Source of the DNA: Defluviitaleaceae bacterium
Lineage (GTDB): Bacteria > Bacillota > Clostridia > Lachnospirales > WQUN01
Direction: 5' to 3'
DNA length: 64,000 nucleotides
Assembly: GCA_009780585.1 (NCBI GenBank)
Contig: WQZS01000010.1
Coordinates: 1-64,000 of the forward strand
Made by a program: the position numbers and the translations under genes. The notes below the pieces were generated by a model that did no database searches, was not told where the DNA came from, and saw only the letters and a program-made list of their open reading frames with translations. Shown here in pieces: positions 1-8,827 of the stretch (positions are counted from its first letter, which is position 1; every line of letters begins with the position of its first letter).

Positions 1-125
1 CCGTGCGCGAAGTGGTTGTGTCGGTCTTGGGAAGCAGCCCGACACCAACCACATAACGCGCCCGTTCGCCGCTAATCGCCCGATTTTGTAGGCGCGGCTT
101 ATGGAACATCCGCCCGCCCCCGCTC
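1..125. repeat. Large structured palindrome P1 (cut by window start)
   Basis: The first ~120 bases match the reverse complement of P2 (963-1146), with the same ordered blocks: GTGCGCGAAGTGGTTG, GGTC/GCCC near the tip, CAACCACATAACGCGC, GTTCGCCG, then GTAGGCGC and CTTATGGAACATCC. The 5' outer arm lies outside the window. Orientation is opposite to P2. See P2-P4 for the whole design. No protein is encoded here. The sequence is seen directly; its role is unknown. Confidence 0.75.
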
Positions 126-178
126 CACTGGTTTCCGGTGTATTGGCACCTCGTTTTTTCTTTTGGAATATCCGGCTC

Positions 179-264
179 AACTTCTGACCTATTAGGTCAG
201 AAGTTAAAACAGGCGTTTTTCCGGTTGTGTGGGTTTCAACTTCTGCTCAATTTGGGCAGAAGTT
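179..264. repeat. Two short hairpins with shared AACTTCTG arms
   Basis: 179-205 (AACTTCTGACC, loop, GGTCAGAAGTT) and 238-264 (AACTTCTGC, loop, GCAGAAGTT) are perfect short inverted repeats 32 bases apart. They share the outer eight base pairs and differ inside. Each is followed by AAA. They lie between P1 and the DUF3795 gene. They could be tandem terminators or protein-binding sites, but neither has a clear U-run. Function unknown. Confidence 0.6.
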
Positions 265-403
265 AAAGTAATCGTCTTTCTGCTGTTGCTTGCCTTCGGT
301 AGCTTTCTTGTTAAAAACATCCCTTATTTAACGTTGATTTTGATACAACGAAATGCTATGATTTATCGTCGATAATTTATATAACATATGGAAGGCGGTT
401 AAT

Positions 404-691
404 ATGAAAAGTATTGATTTTTCTAAAATAACAGCGTGTGGAGAATGTTGCGTTGGGTGTAAGAAAAGAGAAGAAGGTTTATGCGAAGGTTGCATTGAAA
501 GCGATGGGCATTGCAAGGAGTGGGCGCAGTCGGGGCAATGCCCGGTATATAAATGCGCGAAAGAACATGGTGTTCAATTTTGTGGGTTATGTGATGAATT
601 TCCATGTGATGAATTGCTCAAAAAAATACATTGGAATCCTAACATTGTTGAACACTTAACCGAACTTGCAAAGGCATATCATTCACAATAG
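404..691 (+). CDS. DUF3795 family cysteine-rich protein
   Basis: A 95-residue protein with about a dozen cysteines in CxxC-like pairs (ACGECCVGC, GLCEGC, CPVYKCA, FCGLCDEFPC). This is the pattern of DUF3795, a small presumed metal-binding family of unknown function. GGAAGG at 389-394 stands at proper distance from ATG 404. Full length for the family, no signal peptide, so cytoplasmic. It stands alone, with P1 on one side and a terminator plus P2 on the other. Family assignment is fairly firm; the metal role is inferred from the cysteines only. Confidence 0.8.
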   Translation: MKSIDFSKITACGECCVGCKKREEGLCEGCIESDGHCKEWAQSGQCPVYKCAKEHGVQFCGLCDEFPCDELLKKIHWNPNIVEHLTELAKAYHSQ

Positions 692-867
692 TATAAGCAT
701 TATACGCGCTACCCATGGGGAGGCACCATTACACGAAAATTCCATATAATCGTGTTATGGTTGGGGTCTCGTGTTAAAGCAAGTGTATAGGCAATAAAAA
801 TAAATGCAGCGAACACCCCTTGCTTTTTGTCTTAAACTATCCCAAACCAAGTCCCGACAACAAGGAA

Positions 868-900
868 AGCCCCAAACATCAGCCGTTTGGGGCTTCTTGC
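868..900 (+). terminator. Rho-independent terminator after DUF3795 region
   Basis: AAGCCCCAAAC (868-878) pairs with GTTTGGGGCTT (885-895) around a 6-base loop, followed by CTTG. The stem is strong and the U-tract short. It probably ends the transcript from 404. I see no gene between 692 and 868. Confidence 0.6.
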
Positions 901-962
901 ATTTGTATCAACCTCGACGTACAAACGCCCCGTTTGACCTTAATTGTGTTTCCCGTCAAGCA

Positions 963-1146
963 GGGCGGCAGGGTGGGGGGATGTTCCATAAGCAGCGCCT
1001 ACGCAATCGGACGATTAACGGCGAACGGGCGCGTTATGTGGTTGGCGTCGGGCATTTATGACCGACGCAACCACTTCGCGCACGGAGCCGTTCATCGTCC
1101 GATTGCGTTCAGCGCGGCGTTGGAACTTCCCCCCGCCCTACCGCCC
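963..1146. repeat. Large structured palindrome P2
   Basis: 184 bases form one long imperfect hairpin: GGGCGG at 963 pairs with CCGCCC at 1141-1146, and pairing continues with internal loops to a small tip loop near 1055. Asymmetric tokens sit opposite each other: GGCGAAC against GGAGCC, and a TTA step against TTC. The same tokens recur at the same places in P1, P3 and P4, while some stem sequences differ. P2 has the reverse orientation to P1. ORFs across it are by-products of the symmetry. Confidence 0.85.
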
Positions 1147-1152
1147 GGGGCA

Positions 1153-1186
1153 ACACAAACAAAACAACCCTTCGTATACTTCGAAG
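1153..1186 (-). terminator. Probable terminator after dgt
   Basis: On the minus strand CTTCG (1186-1182) pairs with CGAAG (1174-1170), followed by GGTTGTTTTGTTTG. Short stem but U-rich tail just past the dGTPase stop. Confidence 0.45.
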
Positions 1187-1190
1187 ATAT

Positions 1191-2165
1191 TTACGCCTCC
1201 CAAGCGGTCGGCATGTATATTTCCCTAAAACATTTCATGGCGAAGCGGTCGGTCATACCCGCGATGTATTCGGCCGCGGCTTGCGACAAGTCATCACATC
1301 GGAAGCGCAGCTCGTCGGGCAATTTATCGGGATTGATCAGGTAGTATTCAAATAACAAGCGCAATAGTGTTTGGATTTTCTTGCGCTCGGATTGGTGGAG
1401 CTGATGGGCGTAGGTATTTTCGAAGAGATAATCGCGCAGCTCGGATAAAACGCTTGCCACGCCGGGGGAAAGGGAAACCGTGTTTTTGTTTGCGCTGTAA
1501 CTCACCATGTCGCGTACGAGGAAGTCAATGCGGGCCGTGGAGGTTTCGCCCAGCACCTTTCGGGCGGAAGATGGTAAATCGGAGGGGGCGAGTATCTTCG
1601 CGCGGATCGCGTCGTCGATATCGTGGTTTATGTAGGCGATTTTGTCGGACAGCTTAACGACCCAACCTTCCAGCGTAGCGGGGTTGCCGCTGGTCCTGTG
1701 GTTTAAAATGCCGTCGCGTACTTCGTGCGTAAGGTTTAAGTCCGAAGTGACGCGCAGGCTGTGTTCATTGTGGCGGAAGCCGTCGTCCAGCAGGCTGTCC
1801 AGCGCGTCCTCGCCCGTGTGGCCGAAGGGGGTATGCCCCAAATCATGCCCCAAGGCGATGGCTTCGGTCAGGTCTTCGTTTAACGCCAATGCGCGGGCGG
1901 CGGTGCGGGCGATTTGCGCCACCTCCAGCGTATGCGTGAGGCGCGTGCGGTAATGGTCGCCCTCCGGCGAAATAAAAACCTGCGTCTTGTGCATCAGTCG
2001 CCGAAAAGCCTTGCAATGGGTGATACGGTCGCGGTCCTTTTGGAACTCCGTACGGATCGCGCATTTCTCCGCGGAAAGGGCGCGCCCCTTGGTATCGGCA
2101 CTCCTCGCCGCGTAGGGGGACAGGCAATCCGCTTCATATCTTTCGCGTTTTTCGCGTAGGTTCAT
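1191..2165 (-). CDS. dgt: Deoxyguanosinetriphosphate triphosphohydrolase (dGTPase)
   Basis: Hydrolyses dGTP to deoxyguanosine and triphosphate, a cytoplasmic dNTP housekeeping enzyme. HD-domain marks are clear: a first histidine in RLTHTLEVAQIAR, then LGHDLGHTPFGHTGEDAL with the HD pair near residues 105-106, and a later conserved aspartate in VKLSDKIAYINHDIDDA. The N-terminal LSPYAARSADTKGRA is typical of the short Firmicute form. I start at ATG 2165 because GGAG lies 7 bases upstream; an in-frame ATG at 2213 has no ribosome site and extends past the family N-terminus. 324 residues. Divergent from the PadR gene, sharing a short AT-rich promoter region (2214-2309). Confidence 0.9.
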   Translation of the reverse strand: MNLREKRERYEADCLSPYAARSADTKGRALSAEKCAIRTEFQKDRDRITHCKAFRRLMHKTQVFISPEGDHYRTRLTHTLEVAQIARTAARALALNEDLTEAIALGHDLGHTPFGHTGEDALDSLLDDGFRHNEHSLRVTSDLNLTHEVRDGILNHRTSGNPATLEGWVVKLSDKIAYINHDIDDAIRAKILAPSDLPSSARKVLGETSTARIDFLVRDMVSYSANKNTVSLSPGVASVLSELRDYLFENTYAHQLHQSERKKIQTLLRLLFEYYLINPDKLPDELRFRCDDLSQAAAEYIAGMTDRFAMKCFREIYMPTAWEA

Positions 2166-2309
2166 CGCATGGCTCCATGGGTGGGATAATGGCGCCAACA
2201 TATCATAAGCCATTGAATGTTGTCAAAAATTAGATACATCAGACTTTTAAATTTACCTTGCGTTATATTATACGTCATGCAATATTGTACGGCTTCAAGG
2301 AGGGATGTA

Positions 2310-2627
2310 ATGAATATACAAGCAGCCGGAAGCCTGCTGGAAGGATGCGTGTTGTCCTTGCTTTCACAAGAGGACGAATACGGCTACAGCCTAACGCAAA
2401 GGGTGAAAAGTGAACTGGGCGTTTCGGAGTCCACTTTGTACCCCGTCATGCGCCGTTTGCAAACGGATGAATGTCTGACCGCTTACGACATACCCCACAA
2501 CGGGCGCAACCGCCGTTATTACCGCATCACCGAACGCGGCCGCGAACGCCATGAGCATTGCAAGCGGGAATGGCAACTATTTAAGGAAAGAATCGATGGG
2601 ATTCTCGTAGGAGGAAAAACGCAATGA
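2310..2627 (+). CDS. PadR family transcriptional regulator
   Basis: A 105-residue winged-helix repressor: LLSQEDEYGYSLTQRVK, ESTLYPVMRRL and RYYRITERGRER are PadR landmarks. ATG 2310 is chosen over an upstream ATG at 2217 because AAGGAGGG sits 5 bases before it. Its stop overlaps the start of the DUF1700 gene (ATGA). PadR-DUF1700-DUF4097 is a recurring Firmicute operon in which the regulator is thought to respond to envelope or antibiotic stress and to control its own operon. Confidence 0.9.
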   Translation: MNIQAAGSLLEGCVLSLLSQEDEYGYSLTQRVKSELGVSESTLYPVMRRLQTDECLTAYDIPHNGRNRRYYRITERGRERHEHCKREWQLFKERIDGILVGGKTQ

Positions 2628-3253
2628 CAAAAGCAGCGTACCTTGAGCAATTGGACCACAAACTTCGCGTACTGCCATACAGCGAGCGGCAGGACGCGTT
2701 GGAATACTACGACGGCTATATCACGGATTCGGGCAGCGAGGAAAACGCCATCGCGCAGCTCGGCACGCCCGGTGAAGTAGCGGCCGTGATTTTAGCTAAC
2801 TTCGTCGCCAATGAACCGCCCGTAAGCGCGGGAGCGAAAATGTCCGCCTACGCACCCGTGCGCAAGAGCGGTTTTAAGGCCGCTTGGATGATCATCCTCG
2901 CGTTGTTCGCATTACCGGTAGGGTTGCCGCTGGTAATCGCCGTGGGGGCGACGGCGTTCGCTTTGTTCGTCGCGCTTGCCGCCATCATATTTTCGCTGGG
3001 CGTAAGCGGTTTTGCGGCGGTGTTCGCGGGGGGGTTGAGCCTGCTTGCCTTCCCGTTCGCGTTTATGCAGGATACGGGATTCGGCTTGATTACCGCGGGT
3101 ATGGCGTTGATGGGAGCGGGTATCGGGATATTGCTGATACAAATCGCCGCCCGTTTTATGAACGGATTCGCCTGGATCGCGAAATTCGTCGGTAAAAAAA
3201 TAAGGAACATAACAAAAGGGAGGGACCACCATGGACGACCGGCAGTACAATAA
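2624..3253 (+). CDS. DUF1700 (HAAS-type) membrane protein
   Basis: 209 residues. The cytoplasmic N-terminus (YLEQLDHKLRVLPYSERQDA, EYYDGYITD, ENAIAQLGTPGEVAA) is the HAAS/DUF1700 helical domain, followed by four or five hydrophobic segments (about residues 85-185) and a basic tail. Starts within the PadR stop codon, so it is translationally coupled. The family commonly accompanies PadR regulators; its biochemical role is not known. Confidence 0.85.
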   Translation: MTKAAYLEQLDHKLRVLPYSERQDALEYYDGYITDSGSEENAIAQLGTPGEVAAVILANFVANEPPVSAGAKMSAYAPVRKSGFKAAWMIILALFALPVGLPLVIAVGATAFALFVALAAIIFSLGVSGFAAVFAGGLSLLAFPFAFMQDTGFGLITAGMALMGAGIGILLIQIAARFMNGFAWIAKFVGKKIRNITKGRDHHGRPAVQ

Positions 3254-4304
3254 CGACGGAACACGCGCAGGGGACTCGGCGCCCCACGTCACCCCTACGG
3301 AGGCATCCTACGCTCCGCCGTGCAGACGCCGCTTTTCGTGGAGCCGTTTGGCATTGATATTAATCATCCTCGGCGCGGCCTTGTTCGCGGCGGGTTGGAT
3401 GGGCGGCTCGCGGGGAGGGCGGATTTATTTCCAAGGGGGGACCCTGCGGAATTTTTGGGGCTTCGAAATCCGGCCGGAAAACCGGGATACCGGCGATGCC
3501 GCGGTGTACAACCTGCCTGCCAACGTTGGGGATATCCGGGGCATAACCGTCAACACAAACGCGGCCAATATCGTTTTGCGTCCTTCGGAAGGCGGGAATC
3601 CCCGCTTGGTTGCGTACAGCGATATCGAACCCGATATAACCTTTTCAAACGGTATACTGTCCATCAATGCGCGGCAACGGGAGCGTGAACTAGGCATAGG
3701 GTTTCCGGTATTAAATTTCGGCACTTACCGAAACGAATTGGTCCTGTATATGCCGAGCGGTACAGCATATAACGCGATCGAGTTGAGGAGTACCTCCGGA
3801 AATATCCGTATGGACGGGTTCCGTGCGGAAACGCTGACGGCACAATCGACTTCCGGCAATATCCGTATGGACGGATTCCACGCGGAAACGCTGACGGCAC
3901 GTTCCAACAGCGGCAATATGCACATGATCGATTCGAATATCACGGACGGCAATATGCAAGCCACATCGGGCAACATTTACGTAACCGACGGTTCGATCCT
4001 TAACCTTAACGCCGAAGCCCGAAGCGGGAACATCACGGTCGATACGACGGTACTCAACGGCGGAAACGCGGAGGTACGCACCACTTCAGGCACGATCCGC
4101 TTTACCGGGCACAACGTTACGAACGGACGGCAAACGCCGCTCAATTACAACGTAAGAACCTCGAGCGGCACCATCCGCGTCAACGGCAACCGTACGGGCA
4201 ACAACCAAACAACAACGCCGAACCCCGGTTATTCGATTGAGGCGCGTGCCAACAGCGGCAACATCCATCTTAATTTTCCCGCGTTTATGGTCAGCATACC
4301 TTAG
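3231..4304 (+). CDS. DUF4097 beta-strand repeat protein, membrane anchored
   Basis: 357 residues: a short cytoplasmic tail, one membrane helix (about residues 39-55), then a repetitive beta-helix or adhesin-like domain. A repeat unit with SGNIRMDGF...AETLTA occurs twice in tandem near residues 186-222, followed by degenerate SGN-x-x-x units to the C-terminus. Overlaps the DUF1700 gene by 23 bases and is preceded by AAGGGAGGGACC. DUF4097 proteins are the usual third member of this operon; function unknown, probably facing the cell wall. Confidence 0.85.
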   Translation: MDDRQYNNDGTRAGDSAPHVTPTEASYAPPCRRRFSWSRLALILIILGAALFAAGWMGGSRGGRIYFQGGTLRNFWGFEIRPENRDTGDAAVYNLPANVGDIRGITVNTNAANIVLRPSEGGNPRLVAYSDIEPDITFSNGILSINARQRERELGIGFPVLNFGTYRNELVLYMPSGTAYNAIELRSTSGNIRMDGFRAETLTAQSTSGNIRMDGFHAETLTARSNSGNMHMIDSNITDGNMQATSGNIYVTDGSILNLNAEARSGNITVDTTVLNGGNAEVRTTSGTIRFTGHNVTNGRQTPLNYNVRTSSGTIRVNGNRTGNNQTTTPNPGYSIEARANSGNIHLNFPAFMVSIP

Positions 4305-4317
4305 GGCCATTACGTAA

Positions 4318-4347
4318 TTGACAACCCCCCCTTCCCTTCTTTATACT
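4318..4347 (+). promoter_or_regulatory. Promoter of alaS
   Basis: TTGACA (4318-4323), 18-base spacer, TATACT (4342-4347). The predicted start near 4354 falls inside the 5' arm of the adjacent terminator, so transcripts from here would not form that hairpin, whereas read-through from upstream would. The short leader leaves no room for the T-box seen before many Firmicute alaS genes. Confidence 0.75.
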
Positions 4348-4385
4348 GCCCGCGAAGTTAAGAACGCTTATTTCGCGGGCTTTTT
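4348..4385 (+). terminator. Terminator of the PadR operon
   Basis: GCCCGCGAA (4348-4356) pairs with TTCGCGGGC (4372-4380), then TTTTT. A clean intrinsic terminator that overlaps the alaS transcription start. Confidence 0.8.
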
Positions 4386-4415
4386 ATGATAATAAGCGAA
4401 CAGGAGTGCATCTTT

Positions 4416-7082
4416 ATGAAATATATGACCGTTGACCAAATCCGAGAGCGATTCTTGGATTTTTTTGTTGGGAAGGGGCATTTGGTGTTGCCGAGCTTCC
4501 CCGTTGTGCCGATCGGGGACAACAGCCTGTTATTGATCAACGCGGGAATGACGCCGATGAAGCCCTTCTTCACCGGCCAGCAAGTACCGCCGTCCGTACG
4601 GGTGGCTTCCTGCCAAAAATGTATCCGTACATCGGATATAGACGAAGTGGGCAAAACCGAACGGCACGCTTCCTTTTTTGAAATGCTGGGAAATTTCAGC
4701 TTCGGCGATTACTTTAAAAAGGATATCATCCCTTGGTCATGGGAATTTGTAACGTCGGTAATGGAAATGCCTGTAGACAAACTGTACGCTTCCGTATACC
4801 TTGACGACGACGAAGCGTATGCCATATGGCGCGACGTGATCGGCTTACCCCCCGAGCGCATCGTACGGCTGGGGCGGAAGGATAATTTTTGGGAACACGG
4901 CGTGGGCCCGTGCGGGCCGTGCAGCGAATTGCATTACGACCGCGGCGAGGCGGCCGGTTGCGGCAAGCCCGATTGTGCCGTTGGTTGTGACTGCGACCGC
5001 TTTACGGAATTTTGGAACCTGGTCTTCATCCAATTCAATAAAAGTGAGGACGGCGACTATACACCATTACCATCCCCCAGCATCGACACGGGTATGGGTT
5101 TGGACCGTATGGCCATGATCATGCAAGGCGTCGGCAGCTTACACGAAATCGATACCGCGGTCGTCGTACGTAATAAAGTACGCGAGCTGGCGGGTATCAT
5201 CGGTGAGGAAACCCCCGCGCAAAAAATCGCGTTGAATATCATCGCCGACCATGTGCGCTGTACCACGGTCATGGCGTCGGACGGCGTACGCCCCGGCAGC
5301 GAGGGGCGCGACTATGTGCTGCGCCGTTTGCTGCGCCGCGCGGTGCGGTATGGGCGTGAAATCGGGTTAAAAGGTTTTGTCGGCGACGTATCGCGGACGA
5401 TGATAGACGTATACGGCAAGGCATACCCCAATCTGGTTGAAAAATCCGCGCATATCCTGCAAATGCTTTGCGCGGAGGAAGCGCGCTTTTTGGAAACGCT
5501 GGAAACGGGCCTTAGCCTGTTGCAAAAAATGATAGATGCTTTGACCAAAAGCGGATTAACCCGCTTGGAAGGCGCGGACGCCTTTAAACTGTATGATACC
5601 TACGGCTTCCCGCCCGACATTACGCGCGAGATATTGGCCGAGAACGGGTTAACCTTCGACCAAGAGGGTTTCGATGCGGAAATGCAAGCGCAAAAGGACC
5701 GCGCGCGCGCCGCCAGGGGGACTTCGACTTATATGGGCGCGGCCGAAACGGTCTATCACAGGCTTCCGCCCAATCTCCCGACGGAGTTCACGGGATATGA
5801 GCTTGCGGAAACCGAAAGCGAAATATTAGCGTTGATCGCCGACGGCGAAATCGCAAGCGAAGCGGCCGAAGGTCAGGAAGTAGCGGTCGTACTTTCAAGG
5901 ACGCCGTTTTACGCCGCTTCGGGCGGGCAAACGGGAGATAGGGGTAACTTTTTCGCAAATTGCGGAAAAGTCGAAATCACCGATTGCGTAAAGGTGGCGG
6001 GCGATAATACCGTTCATATCGGAAGGGTAGCCGAAGGCACGATCCGCGTGGGCGAAACCGTAACCGCGTCCCTTAATTCATCGAGCCGTATGGACATTAC
6101 CCGCAACCACACCGCTACGCATTTATTACAAGCTGTCCTGCGCGAAGCCGTGGGCGGCCATATCGAGCAAGCGGGATCGGAGGTTACCGCCGACCGTTTG
6201 CGCTTCGACTTCACCCACCACGCGCCGCTCACCCCCGAACAACGCGCAAGGGTAGAGGCGCGCGTTAACGAACTTATCCTATCCGCGTTGCCCGTCGCAA
6301 CCATGGTCACCACCCCCGAGGAAGCCCGCAAACAAGGCGCGGTCGCGCTCTTCGGCGAAAAATACGGCGACGCGGTGCGTATGGTTTCCGTCGGTTATAG
6401 CGGCGAGGCGTACAGCATCGAGCTTTGCGGCGGTACACATGTGAGGAATTCCATTGAAATCGGCCCCTTTAAGCTGCTTTCCGAATCGGGTATCGCCGCC
6501 GGAGTGCGCCGTATCGAAGCCACTACGGGTTCATGCGCAATTACTTTATACCGCGAAGCCGCTTCGCAGTTAGCGATGATCGCCGAACAAATAAAATCCC
6601 CGCCCGCCGAACTCCATTCCCGCGTCGCCGCGCTGATGGCGGAAAATAAGGAACTAAAAAAAGACGCGGCAAGAATGTCGGCGGAATCCGCGAAGGGGCA
6701 AATCGAGGAAGACGCGAAGGGAATATTAAATTCGGCGGAGACGTATAACGGCTTAACGATAATCGCTGCCAAATTATCGGGCTACGATATCGAAGCCCTG
6801 CGCCAACTTTCCGACCGTCTAAAGGCTTCCATGCCTTCCGGTTGTTTGCTGCTCGCCGCTGTTAATCCCGAAAACGGCGCGGTACAATTCATCGCTTCCG
6901 CCACCGACGACGCGGTGAAAAACGGCATCCACGCGGGCAACCTCGTAAAAGCCGCCGCAACCCTGTGCGGGGGCAACGGCGGCGGCAGGCCCAACCACGC
7001 CCAAGCCGGCGGCAAAGACGCGTCCAAAATCGAGGAAGCCCTTAAGCAGGGCATTGCGCAAATGAAGGAAATGATGAAATAA
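4416..7082 (+). CDS. alaS: Alanyl-tRNA synthetase
   Basis: Charges tRNA-Ala in the cytosol. 888 residues, normal length. Order: catalytic class II core (residues 1-250, with GMTPMKPFF, FFEMLGNFSFGDYF and DTGMGLDRMAM), tRNA-recognition helices, editing domain with the zinc ligands HTATH (near 565) and CGGTH (near 671), and a C-Ala domain with the glycine-rich CGGNGGGRPNHAQAGG. Start ATG 4416 has AGGAG 9 bases upstream; ATG 4386 has no site. ftsY follows after 14 bases. Confidence 0.97.
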   Translation: MKYMTVDQIRERFLDFFVGKGHLVLPSFPVVPIGDNSLLLINAGMTPMKPFFTGQQVPPSVRVASCQKCIRTSDIDEVGKTERHASFFEMLGNFSFGDYFKKDIIPWSWEFVTSVMEMPVDKLYASVYLDDDEAYAIWRDVIGLPPERIVRLGRKDNFWEHGVGPCGPCSELHYDRGEAAGCGKPDCAVGCDCDRFTEFWNLVFIQFNKSEDGDYTPLPSPSIDTGMGLDRMAMIMQGVGSLHEIDTAVVVRNKVRELAGIIGEETPAQKIALNIIADHVRCTTVMASDGVRPGSEGRDYVLRRLLRRAVRYGREIGLKGFVGDVSRTMIDVYGKAYPNLVEKSAHILQMLCAEEARFLETLETGLSLLQKMIDALTKSGLTRLEGADAFKLYDTYGFPPDITREILAENGLTFDQEGFDAEMQAQKDRARAARGTSTYMGAAETVYHRLPPNLPTEFTGYELAETESEILALIADGEIASEAAEGQEVAVVLSRTPFYAASGGQTGDRGNFFANCGKVEITDCVKVAGDNTVHIGRVAEGTIRVGETVTASLNSSSRMDITRNHTATHLLQAVLREAVGGHIEQAGSEVTADRLRFDFTHHAPLTPEQRARVEARVNELILSALPVATMVTTPEEARKQGAVALFGEKYGDAVRMVSVGYSGEAYSIELCGGTHVRNSIEIGPFKLLSESGIAAGVRRIEATTGSCAITLYREAASQLAMIAEQIKSPPAELHSRVAALMAENKELKKDAARMSAESAKGQIEEDAKGILNSAETYNGLTIIAAKLSGYDIEALRQLSDRLKASMPSGCLLLAAVNPENGAVQFIASATDDAVKNGIHAGNLVKAAATLCGGNGGGRPNHAQAGGKDASKIEEALKQGIAQMKEMMK

Positions 7083-7096
7083 AGGAGTATTGCTTA

Positions 7097-8002
7097 ATGG
7101 ACATCGACAAAAAGCCCGGCTTATTTTCCCGAATCAAACAAGGCTTGACCAAAACCCGCGACAGCATCCTTTCCGCTTTCCATTCCGTGGACGAGGAAAT
7201 GTTTGAAAACCTCGAAGAAGCCTTGATCCTCGCCGACATGGGCGTGGAAACGACGCTTTCTATTTTGGCTGTACTGCGCGAGCAAGTAAAGGCACGCCGT
7301 ATTTCCGACCCGCGGGAAGTCAAGCAATTGCTCGCGGAAGAAATCGCGAAGATCATGGAAGCGGACGTAAAGCCCTTTGAAGTCACATTCCCCGCCGTGT
7401 TCCTGATTATCGGCGTCAACGGCGTGGGCAAGACAACCACCGTGGGCAAACTTTCCAAATGGTATAAATCCGAAGAAAAATCCGTCCTGGTAGCGGCGGC
7501 GGATACCTTCCGCGCGGCGGCCATCGACCAATTGGCCGTGTGGTGCGAACGCGCGGGCGTTACTATGATACGCCAAAGCGAAAATTCCGACCCGGCGGCG
7601 GTCATCTTCGACGGCGCGTCCGCGGCCAAGGCACGCGGCATCGACCTGTTAATCTGCGACACCGCGGGCCGTCTGCACAATAAAAAGAACCTCATGGACG
7701 AACTGCGCAAGATAAACCGCATCGTCAACACCCAACACGAATCCGCCCATAAAGAAGTTTTACTTGTACTCGACGCAACAACGGGCCAAAACGCCATCCA
7801 GCAGGCGAAATTATTTAAGGAAGCCGCCGACATCACCGGCATCATCCTCACCAAGCTGGACGGTACCACCAAAGGCGGCATGGTCGTGGCGATAAAAAAA
7901 GAATTGGATATACCCGTACGCTTCATTACCGTAGGGGAAGGCATCGACGATTTGCAACCCTTCGACGCGGGGATGTTCGCGCAAGCACTCTTCGACGAAT
8001 AA
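7097..8002 (+). CDS. ftsY: Signal recognition particle receptor FtsY
   Basis: SRP-receptor GTPase that docks ribosome-SRP complexes on the membrane. 301 residues: short N domain, then the G domain with GVNGVGKTTT (from residue 106), AADTFRAAAIDQL, DTAGRLHNK, LTKLDGTTKGG and the closing FITVGEGIDDLQPF. It lacks the acidic A domain, as in many Firmicutes. AAAGGAG precedes ATG 7097, and it is probably cotranscribed with alaS. Confidence 0.96.
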   Translation: MDIDKKPGLFSRIKQGLTKTRDSILSAFHSVDEEMFENLEEALILADMGVETTLSILAVLREQVKARRISDPREVKQLLAEEIAKIMEADVKPFEVTFPAVFLIIGVNGVGKTTTVGKLSKWYKSEEKSVLVAAADTFRAAAIDQLAVWCERAGVTMIRQSENSDPAAVIFDGASAAKARGIDLLICDTAGRLHNKKNLMDELRKINRIVNTQHESAHKEVLLVLDATTGQNAIQQAKLFKEAADITGIILTKLDGTTKGGMVVAIKKELDIPVRFITVGEGIDDLQPFDAGMFAQALFDE

Positions 8003-8045
8003 CGCCTGGGGGATAGAAATCCCTCTCCCGTACATACTAATTCCC

Positions 8046-8411
8046 ATGAAACCACGAAAACACATCTCCGCCCTCATCGGCACGATCGCGGGCGCGGCCA
8101 ACGGCTTGTTCGGCGCGGGGGGCGGCTCGATCCTGGTCCCCGGTTTGGAAAAATTCATCCCGCTGGAAACGCACAAGGCACACGCCACGGCGCTTGCGGT
8201 GATGTTGCCGCTGTCCGTCGTGAGCGCGGTAATTTATACCGTCAGCAGCAACGTTGAAATAGAATGGCTGACGGTACTATACGTTTCCGGCGGGGGTGTC
8301 ATCGGCGGCGTCATCGGCGCGAAGCTGTTAAAAAAGCTCTCCGCCGCGTGGCTGAACATACTCTTCGGTTTGTTCCTCGCCGCGGGCGCGATACGGATGT
8401 TAACGCTATGA
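8046..8411 (+). CDS. TauE/SafE (DUF81) half-size membrane protein, N-terminal half
   Basis: 121 residues with three to four hydrophobic helices and the glycine signature NGLFGAGGGSILVPGL. This corresponds to one of the two inverted repeats that make up a full TauE/SafE sulfur-oxyanion/sulfonate carrier of about 250 residues. The next gene begins within its stop codon (ATGA at 8408) and carries the other repeat. The pair probably assembles as a heterodimer in the membrane. Substrate cannot be told. Confidence 0.8.
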   Translation: MKPRKHISALIGTIAGAANGLFGAGGGSILVPGLEKFIPLETHKAHATALAVMLPLSVVSAVIYTVSSNVEIEWLTVLYVSGGGVIGGVIGAKLLKKLSAAWLNILFGLFLAAGAIRMLTL

Positions 8412-8827
8412 ATTGGCTTTGGTTCGCCCTCGCGGGCTTGGCGGCGGGGATTATCAGCGGCATGGGCATCGGCGGGGGCGCGGTATTAATCCCCGCGTTA
8501 ACGATCCTATTGGCGACGGGCCAGCGTGAAGCGCAGCATATCAACTTGCTTTTCTTCTTACCCACGGCGGCGATCGCTTTATGTACACATATCAAAGAAG
8601 GAAATATCGAAAAAAAGGGCCTGTTGAAGCTGACCCTTTTTGGCGTACTCGGCGCGGTCCCCGCCGCGTTAATCGCCGTACGTATCAACGCGGATTGGCT
8701 GCGGAAGGGGTTTGCGGTGTTCCTTTTGTGTATGGCTGTATATGAATTGGTTAAGGGGTGGAAGAAGCGGAAGGAACGGAAAGGATCATCCGCCGCTCCC
8801 CCGCATACGGTAAACCGCCGCCAGTAG
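8408..8827 (+). CDS. TauE/SafE (DUF81) half-size membrane protein, C-terminal half
   Basis: 139 residues, four hydrophobic segments and the second glycine signature GIISGMGIGGGAVLIPAL. A basic tail (GWKKRKERKG) suggests a cytoplasmic C-terminus. Coupled to the preceding half by a 4-base overlap. Its last 42 bases overlap the convergent ATPase gene. Confidence 0.8.
   Translation: MNWLWFALAGLAAGIISGMGIGGGAVLIPALTILLATGQREAQHINLLFFLPTAAIALCTHIKEGNIEKKGLLKLTLFGVLGAVPAALIAVRINADWLRKGFAVFLLCMAVYELVKGWKKRKERKGSSAAPPHTVNRRQ

Noticed and set aside
820..1344. Open frame of 174 codons across P2 and the dgt 3' end
   Set aside because: No ribosome site; created by the palindrome and by the frame opposite dgt.
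4348..4415. Possible T-box or riboswitch before alaS
   Set aside because: The leader is only about 60 bases and holds a plain terminator of the preceding operon; no T-box sequence is present.
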